DNA from: an uncultured Lachnospiraceae bacterium
GTDB lineage: Bacteria; Bacillota; Clostridia; Lachnospirales; Lachnospiraceae
Direction: 5' to 3'
Length of the DNA: 23,109 nt
Assembly (NCBI GenBank): GCA_946183625.1
Contig: CAMHCL010000010.1
Coordinates: 1 to 23,109 of the forward strand
The position numbers and the translations under genes are program-made. Shown piece by piece: positions 1 to 7,903 of this stretch. A model generated the notes under the pieces. The model was not told the DNA's origin, did no database searches, and was given only the letters and a program-made list of their open reading frames with translations. The first letter of the stretch is position 1, and each line of letters begins with the position of its first letter.

Positions 1-177
1 ACTCTTCGGTAAATAAATACACTCATTATTCTTACTAACGTACCACTTATAATTCTTATCATTCTTTGCACAAATAAGTTTTCCCTCTGGCCATTTTTTA
101 TCAACAACATCAAAACGCCTTAATTCTTCTTCAATAGTAAGTATTCTTTTCCTTATATCTTCTGTATTTGCAAACAA
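1..177 (-). CDS. Partial hypothetical protein, N-terminal 59 residues, TTG start
   Basis: The open frame enters at the left edge of the window and reads without a stop to a TTG start at 177..175. A perfect GGAGG (185-189) lies seven bases upstream, which fixes the start although the codon is not ATG. The visible part begins (M)FANTEDIRKRILTIEEEL, a charged helical stretch, and continues with a WPEGKLICAKN segment and a basic, Tyr/Trp-rich YKWYVSKNN segment ending in YLPK at the edge. This resembles, from memory, the start of an uncharacterised Lachnospiraceae family with an 'L-PEGKL...YY...YIPKKE' pattern that is sometimes annotated as nuclease-like. That link is tentative and the catalytic part would lie outside the window. 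The gene lies downstream of comEC on the same strand, separated by the 51-bp repeat array. Confidence 0.6.
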   Translation of the reverse strand, partial: MFANTEDIRKRILTIEEELRRFDVVDKKWPEGKLICAKNDKNYKWYVSKNNECIYLPKS

Positions 178-220
178 AATATCACCTCCACGTTTTTAAT
201 ATCTCTTTCTAATTATCATC

Positions 221-575
221 TTGGGTATTTACTGTTTAATTACCTTTCTTTACCCTTGGGTGGTCACTCCCTTGGGTATTTTCTGACTTCTTTTTTCCCT
301 ATACCCACAGCCAGTCGCTTCCTTGGGTATTTTCTGACTTCTTTTCTTCCTATACCCACAGCTGGTCACTTCCTTGGGTATTTTCTGACTCCTTTTTTTT
401 CTATACCCACGGCCAGTCACTTCCTTGGGTATTTTTCTGACTTCTTTTTCTTCCTATACCCACAGCCAGTCACTTCCGTGGGTATTTTCTGACTTCTTTT
501 TTTCCTATACCCACAGCAACCCTCTAATAAGGGTATTTTCTGCAAAAGGAATCTAAATACCCATAGCCATCTTCA
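221..575. repeat. Tandem array of seven 51-bp units, each an inverted repeat
   Basis: Unit starts fall at 221, 272, 323, 374, 425, 478 and 529, so the spacing is 51 bp except for one 53-bp step. Units 2-6 are close copies. Units 1 and 7 are degenerate. Every unit contains a short inverted repeat: TGGGTAT pairs with ATACCCA across about 21-23 bases of pyrimidine-rich loop (for example 273-279 with 301-307, 324-330 with 352-358, 375-381 with 403-409, 426-432 with 456-462). Unit 6 gains an extra pair (GTGGGTAT/ATACCCAC). The edge units keep 5-6 pairs. The array fills the gap between comEC and the next leftward gene and would be transcribed by readthrough from comEC. Units are contiguous with no unique spacers, so this is not a CRISPR array. 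No protein-coding reading survives the 53-bp step. Confidence 0.9.
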
Positions 576-595
576 AAACTATCAACAAACCAAAA

Positions 596-3289
596 TCACC
601 TCCCAATCTTAAACTCTACAGCCCCTGAATCCTTTGTACATATCCATGGTATTCCTTCATCTTCCAACCGCTTTAACGTATCTGGTGATGGGTGGCCATA
701 CATATTTCTCTCGCTGCAAGAAATCACTGCAATGTCAGGATTAACCGCCTTCAAGAACTCACTGCTACTTGAATACTTTGAACCATGGTGAGGCACCTTG
801 AGAACCACATATTGATCATCCAGCGAAAACTTTTCTTTCTCAAAACTATTCAATAATCTCTTCTCAGTTTCTGCGCCAATATCTCCGGTAAATATAAAAT
901 CCTTGTCCCCATACATGTACTTAAGCACTAATGAATACTCATTTCCTCCATAACTCCCATCCGGCGCTGCTTGCATTTCGCCATTTACAGCTATAGGATA
1001 TAGAACCTCAAAATGTCCATCTAACACTTCGCCACTTGAAGCACCATAAACCTTTGTCTTCTTTTGAAAGAAATTAACTGCCGACCCCGATTTCCGTGCC
1101 GCTGTCATTAGTCTTCCAAGGTATTCATCCTCGTCCGTCCCCTTCGCCATCGCAAGATTATCCACCTTAATCCCAAACAACTCTTTATTCTCCATAGCAA
1201 AGACAAGTCCATTCACATGGTCTGCATCAGTATGTGATATAAATGCCGTCCGGACGTGCGACATGCCATAATACTTAAGCGTATTGATCAGCACGTACCT
1301 GCCCACCTCGTCTTCTTCCATGGAGCTGGAACCGCAGTCCACGATATAATTTCTTCCAAATGGTTCATGGATTATGCATCCATCCCCCTGCCCCACATCA
1401 AGGAACACAACTCGTCCATGAGCAGTATTAATGGCAAATGTACTAATGGCGATCATTATCATTACCACCGAAACAATCACGATATACCTGATAACTGACA
1501 GAACATAGTAATAATTGTCCATTTTCAATCTCATTCCCATTTTCGTTCCGATTCCTTTTCCTTTTCCATTTCCACTTCTCATTCTCATTCCAATTCCCAT
1601 TCCGAATTTTCTGAACAATCTGAATTTCTTTACCTCATCCCACCTGACATACACCATCACTCCCATCACGATAAGCAGGTAAGAAATCACAACCTGCCAC
1701 ACCTCCATATGCCCCGGATTGATACGGGACATCGGAAGCTTAAGAGTAAGTCTGCAAAGCAGCTCATATATGTCCAGAATTCTCGCGCAGACAAATGCAG
1801 GTATCGGGCATAAAACATTCCCCAATAACGGAATGAGGTTCAGCAGCACCACGCCAATCCCCGACGCTATAAGCACCGTAAGCAGTGGAATGACAATAGT
1901 ATTCAGAAGCATTCCATAAAGCGGAAGTTCGTAGTAGTAATAGAGCATCACTGGCATCATGCATGCATTGAGCCCAAGCGATGTAATGATTGCCCCGCCG
2001 ATTTTCTTCTCTCCCTTGGTCGGCTTGTGCTTCTTCAGTCTTTTCGTGTCTTCAAAGGTTTTCCTGTAGACCACCTCGCTCACATAGATTCCAAACACCG
2101 CTGCAAAACTAAGATGTGTCCCCGCATCCAGAAGTGATGCCGGGTTGAGGATCATGAAAATGATCAGCACTATTGTCATTGTCGTCGGCGTATCCGACAC
2201 CCGTCCCATCATCCGTCCTATCCTGGAAATCGTGATCATGATCACAGCTCTCATGGTTGCAACCGCAAAGCCCGTCATAAAGCCATAGAAAAACAGCACC
2301 ACGATAACCAGCCCCGAGGCCTTCTTCTTGCTGATTCCCATCATCCCAAGCAAGAACTCGATCATGCCTGCCACCAGCGCCACATGCAGCCCGGATATTG
2401 CAAGCACGTGTGCAATCCCGCTTTTTTGATAAAGCAGCTTGGTATTTTCATCCAGGTCGTCCTTATCACCCAGCATCATTGCCTTGAGAATTCCCGCCTT
2501 CTCCTTGCTCATGTATTTCTCCAGACTCTCCCCCAGCCTTATTCGGAGCCTATAAGCGAATTTCCTCATCCATCCTATGATCGTAAAATGTTCTGTCCCC
2601 GCTCCACTATCACTAACCTCCGTAAAATGTTCTCCCCTCATTCCCCCATCACATCTCTCCACGAAATCCGCCTTCATCTCATACTTGATACCCTTTGCTC
2701 GAAGGCTGCTTCTTCTGTCGTAGCCTCCCGGATTCGTACTTTCCCGTGGAAGATCCAGGCGTCCTCTGAATATGCACCTGTCACCTGGGCAGATACCATG
2801 TATATGGCTCGTCGATTCGGACGACCCGGCACCTCCGCCATGGCTCACATCACCCACCATTCCGGCCTGCCCGTCACCTCCGCCATGGCTCACATCCGTC
2901 TCTTTTTTCTCGCCCTTCACATATACGCACAGCTTCCCCTCCGAGCAGCTGATGTAATAATATGTTCCGTAATCCTTCTCATCCACGGAGATTACCTCGC
3001 CAGCAACCTCAACCACGTCCCCCGACGCGAAGGCCCCGTCCAGCTTCGACGCCCCTCTGTGGTAGAATCCATACCCCCACAGAACCCCTGCAAGAAAGCA
3101 AACAAAAAGCAGTATAATTAAGCTTTTTTGTATCTTACGCTTAACTATACTGCTGTATATCGTGATTAAAATCGCCGCAAATAATGTAATTAGACTGTAT
3201 ACCTTGTCATAATCCGCCAGGTAATATGTGAGCTCTCCCAGCAGCATGACCACCCCCGCTATCATGAGGGGTCTTTTAGTGATCTTCAA
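596..3289 (-). CDS. comEC: ComEC/Rec2 family DNA internalization channel
   Basis: This 897-residue protein is the inner-membrane channel that passes single-stranded DNA into the cytosol during natural transformation. Three parts are visible: an N-terminal membrane anchor and ComEC N-terminal domain (about 1-230), a polytopic 'competence' domain (about 260-540, with the GIAHVLAISGLHVAL signature), and a C-terminal metallo-beta-lactamase-like domain. The last has FLDVGQGDG, HTDADH (from residue 686), a FTGDIG motif and VPHHGS. The TTG start overlaps the 3' end of the GerMN gene by 14 bp, with AGGAGG about 11 bases upstream. No better start is seen: the next in-frame Met (residue 9) lacks a ribosome site. 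Length is somewhat above the usual 700-800 because of low-complexity inserts near residues 130-155, 220-235 and 560-590. No com operon partners are in the window. Confidence 0.93.
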   Translation of the reverse strand: MKITKRPLMIAGVVMLLGELTYYLADYDKVYSLITLFAAILITIYSSIVKRKIQKSLIILLFVCFLAGVLWGYGFYHRGASKLDGAFASGDVVEVAGEVISVDEKDYGTYYYISCSEGKLCVYVKGEKKETDVSHGGGDGQAGMVGDVSHGGGAGSSESTSHIHGICPGDRCIFRGRLDLPRESTNPGGYDRRSSLRAKGIKYEMKADFVERCDGGMRGEHFTEVSDSGAGTEHFTIIGWMRKFAYRLRIRLGESLEKYMSKEKAGILKAMMLGDKDDLDENTKLLYQKSGIAHVLAISGLHVALVAGMIEFLLGMMGISKKKASGLVIVVLFFYGFMTGFAVATMRAVIMITISRIGRMMGRVSDTPTTMTIVLIIFMILNPASLLDAGTHLSFAAVFGIYVSEVVYRKTFEDTKRLKKHKPTKGEKKIGGAIITSLGLNACMMPVMLYYYYELPLYGMLLNTIVIPLLTVLIASGIGVVLLNLIPLLGNVLCPIPAFVCARILDIYELLCRLTLKLPMSRINPGHMEVWQVVISYLLIVMGVMVYVRWDEVKKFRLFRKFGMGIGMRMRSGNGKGKGIGTKMGMRLKMDNYYYVLSVIRYIVIVSVVMIMIAISTFAINTAHGRVVFLDVGQGDGCIIHEPFGRNYIVDCGSSSMEEDEVGRYVLINTLKYYGMSHVRTAFISHTDADHVNGLVFAMENKELFGIKVDNLAMAKGTDEDEYLGRLMTAARKSGSAVNFFQKKTKVYGASSGEVLDGHFEVLYPIAVNGEMQAAPDGSYGGNEYSLVLKYMYGDKDFIFTGDIGAETEKRLLNSFEKEKFSLDDQYVVLKVPHHGSKYSSSSEFLKAVNPDIAVISCSERNMYGHPSPDTLKRLEDEGIPWICTKDSGAVEFKIGR
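1519..1605 (-). repeat. Purine-rich hexamer-like repeat tract inside comEC
   Basis: On the coding strand this stretch is a run of GGAATG, GGAAAA and GGAATC-like hexamers. It encodes an alternating Gly/Met/Lys/Arg linker (…GMGIGMRMRSGNGKGKGIG…) between the membrane domain and the metallo-beta-lactamase domain. The near-6-bp period keeps the frame, so copy changes would alter linker length without breaking the gene. Confidence 0.7.
2830..2896 (-). repeat. In-frame 45-bp duplication inside comEC
   Basis: A 22-bp sequence beginning CACCTCCGCCATGGCTCAC occurs at 2830-2851 and again at 2875-2896. The 45-bp period gives two copies of a DVSHGGG peptide 15 residues apart. A second, smaller duplication (CGTAAAATGTTCT at 2582-2594 and 2621-2633, 39 bp apart) yields two EHFT peptides. 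Both keep the reading frame. Confidence 0.8.
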
Positions 3290-4169
3290 ATTCCAACGGT
3301 CCTCCTATTCCCACTACACCTTGATATACTTCAACCTTCTCACCATCAACCAGGAACTGAACCTTATTGACATTTGGAAGTGAAGTAAGTGAATTAACAA
3401 CTGAATATATAACCAGCACTGCATCCTCATCAGGCTTTTGATTTATAAACTCTGACGACAGATCCAGCGTTACCGTTCCATTCATTACCGAAACTGCATT
3501 TATCTTAGTTCCGTCAGGCAGAACATTGTATGCAACCAGCTGATTTACAACAGCCGATTCCGCAGAATCATCCGGTCCGATGGTGACGCTTGCAACCACC
3601 TTCTTAAGTGTGCCTCTGTCCGGCAGGTATAACACTACATCACCCGTGTTCTCAGAGGAATCCTCGGCATCATCATAGTAGAAAAATGAACTGTCTGTAT
3701 ATGTAGCTATTTCGGATATTTTACCCGATATAGACAGCGCAATATCTCCTGCGCCATTCAACTCCTTAATGCTCCTAATGATAGCAAGCTTATTAAGAAG
3801 TATATCCTCTTCACTAACTCCCTCTTCTATTGTGATATCTAGAAGGATATTATTATCTGTATCTATCGAATAGGATTCAAATGCAATTCCTCCCGACAGA
3901 TGCATCGCACCCATCACTTCTTCCAGCGACGAAAAGAGCGAATCAGGCTGCTTCAGTTGATATCTTTCATCCTCCGGAACAACCTCCATGTTGTTCACAT
4001 AGTAAAGCTGAACAGTTCCTGCATCATTAAATACAGGTTCCTGCTCTGTGGTCTGCGACTCAATATTCTGAGCAACAACGCATCCCGACATAACACTGAG
4101 AAGCATTATAGCGATCAGTCCAACCGATATCCTTATTAAGTTTTTCTGGGATTTCCGTAACTTATTCAT
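3276..4169 (-). CDS. GerMN-domain lipoprotein
   Basis: The product is a predicted 297-residue exported lipoprotein with two GerMN domains, the fold shared by the spore germination/sporulation protein GerM and by LpqB-like lipoproteins associated with sensor kinases. The N-terminus (MNKLRKSQKN...) has a basic start, a hydrophobic stretch and a lipobox LLSVMSGC. The first GerMN domain (about 45-155) starts at VQLYYVNN. The second (about 170-285) starts at VVLYLPD and holds the typical LPDGTKINAV and VTLDLSSEF strands. I place the start at ATG 4169, where AGGG lies eight bases upstream. The frame also extends to a TTG at 4190 with no ribosome site. It overlaps comEC by 14 bp and follows the histidine kinase. 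A regulatory role with the kinase is an inference from this gene order. Confidence 0.85.
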   Translation of the reverse strand: MNKLRKSQKNLIRISVGLIAIMLLSVMSGCVVAQNIESQTTEQEPVFNDAGTVQLYYVNNMEVVPEDERYQLKQPDSLFSSLEEVMGAMHLSGGIAFESYSIDTDNNILLDITIEEGVSEEDILLNKLAIIRSIKELNGAGDIALSISGKISEIATYTDSSFFYYDDAEDSSENTGDVVLYLPDRGTLKKVVASVTIGPDDSAESAVVNQLVAYNVLPDGTKINAVSVMNGTVTLDLSSEFINQKPDEDAVLVIYSVVNSLTSLPNVNKVQFLVDGEKVEVYQGVVGIGGPLEFEDH

Positions 4170-4170
4170 G

Positions 4171-4267
4171 AATACACCCTGTTTTATCAAATGCCATGCA
4201 CCCTTTTTTATCGAATGCCATGCACCCTTTTCTCTAGATCAAATGTTATGCATCCTTTTCTTCATCG
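4171..4267 (-). repeat. Tandem 24-28 bp repeats at the HK-GerMN junction
   Basis: Four related copies (about 4171-4189, 4190-4213, 4214-4241, 4242-4267) share, on the minus strand, AAAAGGGTGCATGGCATT followed by YGATAAA. The rightmost copy contains the last codons and stop of the kinase gene. The leftmost merges into the ribosome site of the GerMN gene. Copies 2 and 3 are in frame with each other and create a 19-codon ORF (4221..4162, MAFDKKGC-MAFDKTGC-IHE) whose stop overlaps the GerMN start. Confidence 0.75.
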
Positions 4268-5769
4268 GCTGCAGGAGACTTAGTATCCTCCTCAGCGATG
4301 AGGACATCAGTCTTCTCTGCCTTCGTAGACTTCTCGAGAGTCTTTACTTCTACCTTCTCCAGCTTGCTCTTAAGCGGGATACGAACAGTAAATGTAGTAC
4401 CCTTTCCGGATTCGCTATAAACCTTTATAGTTCCACCGTGGGCATTGATTATACTTCTTGTGATAGAGAGTCCCAGTCCCGTTCCACCTGTATCTCGGCT
4501 GCGGGCCTTATCAACTCTATAGAATCTATCAAATACTTTATCCTTAGCATCCTCAGGAATACCAACACCCGAGTCTGCAACCTTAACGTAAAAATATTTA
4601 TTATCCGAATTAAGACTAACCTTGATCCATCCACTCTCAATGTTATATTTGACGGCATTCTCTACAAGATTGGATATAGCCAGCGAAAGCTTCACTTCGT
4701 CCACTTCTGCTACTATGTCCTTGTAACTCTCATAGGAAACATCGATAGATCTCTGCTTAGCCAGAGGCATTACTGTCTTCACTATAGAATCCAGCATATC
4801 ATTAACACTAACCTCTTCTATATTCAGAACTGATTTGGAATTATCTGTTCTGACCAGCGTCAGCAGGTCATTTATTATCTTTGTCTCCCTGTCTATCTCA
4901 TCTATAATGTCCGTCATGAAGTCCTTATAATCCTCAACTCCCGCCCCTTCATTTTCGGTAATGGATTCTGCCAGTACCTTCATGGATGTGATAGGAGTCT
5001 TAAGCTCATGACTTACATTTGACACGAATTCCTGTCTTGTCTGGTCGATAGTTGACAGCTTCTCCAGAACCTCATTGTAATTCTGAGCCAGGTATCTTGT
5101 CTCCTGGAAGCCCTTCTCTTCAAGCTTGTCGTGAAGACTGCCATGTGAAGTATTATAAATGTCCTCATTTATCTCATCGATACGTTCAACAGCTTTACGT
5201 GAGATCAGGATTATAAGCAGTATGTCCAGAATGAATACAATCGAAAGCATTATGCCGATCCGCTTATATAGGAAGCCGTATCTCTGATTTATATCCTGCA
5301 TAGACGCAGTAGAAACTATAACTCCGGACACTTCATCATTTATGACAATAGGATATATAACCTCAGCGTAGTCACCACGGTATCTGGTAACCTTCTCATC
5401 ATAACCGCACATAACACTCATGATATCCTTGCTGACGATATAATCATTCTGCTTCAGAACATATGTATCCTTGAGGATTTTGTAATTCTTTGAAATGACC
5501 ATGATACGGCCATTATTAAAATATGCTGACTCATCTATATCCGTTGATATAGTTGTATCATCAGTGGAGAGATCCATTTTATAGAAGGACAGGTCATTCG
5601 CCAGTCGAACTGTACGACTCTCTGTCGAAGCCAGCAGATCATCCATCTGCTTACGCTTCATAGAATAGGTAAAGCCAAAGAAACACAGTCCCAACGTTAC
5701 CGTCAGAACTATAGATATCGCAAGCACGATAAATGTCTTTATGCTCATGTACCTCTTCTTTTTCTTCAT
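4246..5769 (-). CDS. Membrane sensor histidine kinase (PhoR/WalK-like architecture)
   Basis: This 507-residue protein is the sensor of a two-component system. It has a first membrane helix (about 12-32), an extracytoplasmic sensor region of about 140 residues, and a second membrane helix (about 172-192). A HAMP-like linker, a HisKA domain with phospho-acceptor His254 in SHELKTPIT, and a HATPase domain with all four boxes follow: N (NLVENAVKYN), G1 (DSGVGIP), F (FDRFYRVD) and G2 (GGTGLGLS). A charged Lys/Glu tail of about 40 residues follows the kinase core. ATG 5769 is preceded by a weak GGAG about 11 bases away. It starts 20 bp after ppk1, so it is probably co-transcribed with it and with the GerMN and comEC genes. 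No response regulator gene is in this window. The signal sensed cannot be told from the sequence. Confidence 0.93.
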   Translation of the reverse strand: MKKKKRYMSIKTFIVLAISIVLTVTLGLCFFGFTYSMKRKQMDDLLASTESRTVRLANDLSFYKMDLSTDDTTISTDIDESAYFNNGRIMVISKNYKILKDTYVLKQNDYIVSKDIMSVMCGYDEKVTRYRGDYAEVIYPIVINDEVSGVIVSTASMQDINQRYGFLYKRIGIMLSIVFILDILLIILISRKAVERIDEINEDIYNTSHGSLHDKLEEKGFQETRYLAQNYNEVLEKLSTIDQTRQEFVSNVSHELKTPITSMKVLAESITENEGAGVEDYKDFMTDIIDEIDRETKIINDLLTLVRTDNSKSVLNIEEVSVNDMLDSIVKTVMPLAKQRSIDVSYESYKDIVAEVDEVKLSLAISNLVENAVKYNIESGWIKVSLNSDNKYFYVKVADSGVGIPEDAKDKVFDRFYRVDKARSRDTGGTGLGLSITRSIINAHGGTIKVYSESGKGTTFTVRIPLKSKLEKVEVKTLEKSTKAEKTDVLIAEEDTKSPAADEEKDA

Positions 5770-5789
5770 GTCCTATGTATCTCCACGAT

Positions 5790-7839
5790 TTATTCAATCA
5801 CCGAACCAACTGCCCGGTAAGCATCTGCGTAAAGCATTTCCTGAGAATTAACAGCAGGCTCTGTGTGTTCCACATATGTATAATTACCATCAGGTCCTAA
5901 GATACGTGCCTTCACGTTATCACTCATTTCAATTCTGAATACTTCTCTCAGATAATCTCTAAGCTTTGCATCATATATTGGTGCAGCAACCTCTACACGT
6001 CTGATAGTATTTCTGGTCATAAAATCTGCTGAGGCTATGTAAATTTCCTCTCTTTCATCCTTACCGAAAATGTAAATTCGAGAATGTTCGAGGAATCTGC
6101 CGACAATGCTTATAACCTTGATATTCTCTGTCTCACCAGGAATACCTGGGATCAGGCAGCATATACCACGTACGACCATTTCAATCTTAACTCCGGCCTT
6201 GGATGCCTCCACCAGCTTGTTCATGATCTTCACATCTGTAAGTGAATTGATCTTGATGCCGATATATCCTTCTCCGCCATCGCGGCATATCTGTATCTCT
6301 CTGTCTATCTTATCTATAACTTTATTCTGCAGGCACTTAGGTGCAACCAGAAGATGATCTGTCCTCTTCATAACTTCGCCCAATGCAAGAGTCTGGAATA
6401 CTCTGGCAGCCTCTGCGCCTATATTTTCATTTGCAGTCATAACACTTATATCTGTGTACAGTCTTGCAGTCTTCTCATTGTAGTTACCTGTACCTACCTG
6501 AGTTATATATTTTACACCTTCATCCGTATTAAGTGTTATGAGGCACAGTTTGGAATGAACCTTCAGTCCATCAAGTCCGTATATTACATGACAGCCTGCT
6601 TCCTCTAGCATTCTGGACCAGCCTATGTTATTCTCTTCATCAAATCTGGCCTTCAGTTCAACCAGTACATCAACCTGCTTTCCATTCTCCGCAGCTTCCA
6701 CCAGTGCCTCTATGACTTTACTATTCTTAGCAAGTCTGTAGAGAGTCATTTTGATAGAAACAACATTTGGATTAACAGCTGCCTCATGAAGCATATTTAA
6801 GAAAGGCCTTATGCTCTCATATGGATAATGCAGAAGCTTATCTCCCTCGATTATCTGTGGAAGCAGTGGCTTAGTTTCGTCAAACTGAGGTGATCTCTGA
6901 GGTATTCTCCTATCGAAGAACAGCTCCTTCTTAGTTCTCAGTATGTCCTCGATCGTAAATACAAATGACATATCCAGAGGTGCCTTGGAATTGAAGATCA
7001 TTTCTTTATCTATCTTGAAATACTGTGCCAGACTCTTAACGATCTTCTTATCTATATCTCTCGTGTATTCCAGTCTTACCGGCTGCAGCTTCTTACGCTG
7101 CTTTATAACCTCGGCCATATGATCGCGGTAATTCAGTTCCTCGTCATAAACCTTATCAGCATCAATATCTGCATTTCTGGTAATCCTGATAAGTGACTTG
7201 CAATCAATGTTATAACCCTGGAATATCAGAGGCATAAAATGTAATATCAGTTCTTCAGACAACATATAATACCCAGGCTTTCCAGGTATCTCGATAAGTC
7301 TGCTAAACATGCCGTTATTACAAGGTACAATACCGAATCTGCTCTTTGAATTCTTATTCCTTGTGGAAAGAAGAGCCATAGCACATATCTCATTGTTCTT
7401 GATAAATGGGAACGGATGTCTTTTACTAACTGTAATAGGTGACAGAAGCGGCATGATCTCACTGGTGAAATATTTCTCCAGATATGCACTCTGCTCCTCA
7501 TTCAGCTTCGCGAAATTTATGATCCACTTCCTTCATAAGAGAATTGTAAGATTTATCCTTTCTCTTAGCCAGGACCTTAACACGTTCTCTGATAGCCTCC
7601 AGCTGCTGTCCCGGAGTCATTCCGGTTCTGCTCTCCTTCTCTGAATCTGACAGAAGCATTTCATCATGCAGAGACCCCACTCTTACCATGAAAAACTCAT
7701 CCAGATTAGTCTGGTAAATAGACATGAAAGTCAGCCTCTCACATAGAGGATTTCTCTTGTCCTCTGCCTCCTCCAAAACTCTTTCATTAAACTTAAGCCA
7801 GGATAATTCCCTGTTCTCATAAACACCCTTCATAAGCAT
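5790..7839 (-). pseudogene. ppk1: Polyphosphate kinase 1, interrupted by a frameshift
   Basis: Polyphosphate kinase 1 makes long-chain polyphosphate from ATP. The first piece (7839 to a TGA at 7498) carries the N-domain hallmark YENRELSWLKFNERVLEEA and TNLDEFFMVRVGSL. The rest reads from about 7520 to 5790 in another frame, with LPQIIEGDKLLHYPYES, VSIKMTLYRLAKNS, VHSKLCLI, TGNYNEKTARLYTD and SADFMTRNT. Removing one base near 7521 joins the pieces as ...LMKEVDINFAKLNEEQ, giving a protein of about 680-690 residues, the normal family length. So this is a single +1 disruption, caused by mutation or by sequence error. The downstream piece has internal Mets (for example 7454) but would lack the N-domain. 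Of the two ATGs, 7833 is better spaced from GGGAG than 7839. It is the first gene of the leftward operon. Confidence 0.88.
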
Positions 7840-7862
7840 ACACTCCCGTACCTTAAAGTGTT

Positions 7863-7891
7863 ATTATAACATTCTAACTATTTTTTTTCTA
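7863..7891 (-). promoter_or_regulatory. Probable promoter of the ppk1-HK-GerMN-comEC operon
   Basis: On the minus strand, TATAAT (7868..7863) lies 17 bp downstream of a weak TAGAAA -35 (7891..7886). An inverted repeat TAACTAT (7875-7881) / ATAGTTA (7895-7901) brackets the -35 and could be an operator. The -10 is perfect and the -35 poor, which suits an activated or regulated promoter. Confidence 0.5.
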
Positions 7892-7903
7892 TACATAGTT
7901 AAC

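Noticed and set aside
256..492. Plus-strand 78-codon frame with a 17-residue repeat (LGYFLTSFFPIPTA)
   Set aside because: It is the 51-bp array read in one frame. It has no ribosome site, the 53-bp step breaks the repeat frame, and the end units do not continue it.
221..575. CRISPR array
   Set aside because: The units are contiguous with no unique spacers, the period is set by the repeat itself, and no cas gene is near.
2384..3121. Plus-strand 245-codon frame opposite comEC
   Set aside because: It lies opposite conserved ComEC coding sequence, has no ribosome site and gives a composition unlike a real protein.
4168..4833. Plus-strand 221-codon frame opposite the histidine kinase
   Set aside because: It covers the opposite strand of the conserved HATPase domain and the junction repeats. 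Its Cys/Leu/Ile-rich translation shows no domain.
7247..7501. Minus-strand 84-codon frame near the ppk1 break
   Set aside because: It overlaps the ppk1 region in the third, non-homologous frame. The homology continues in the frame of the 5790-7454 piece.
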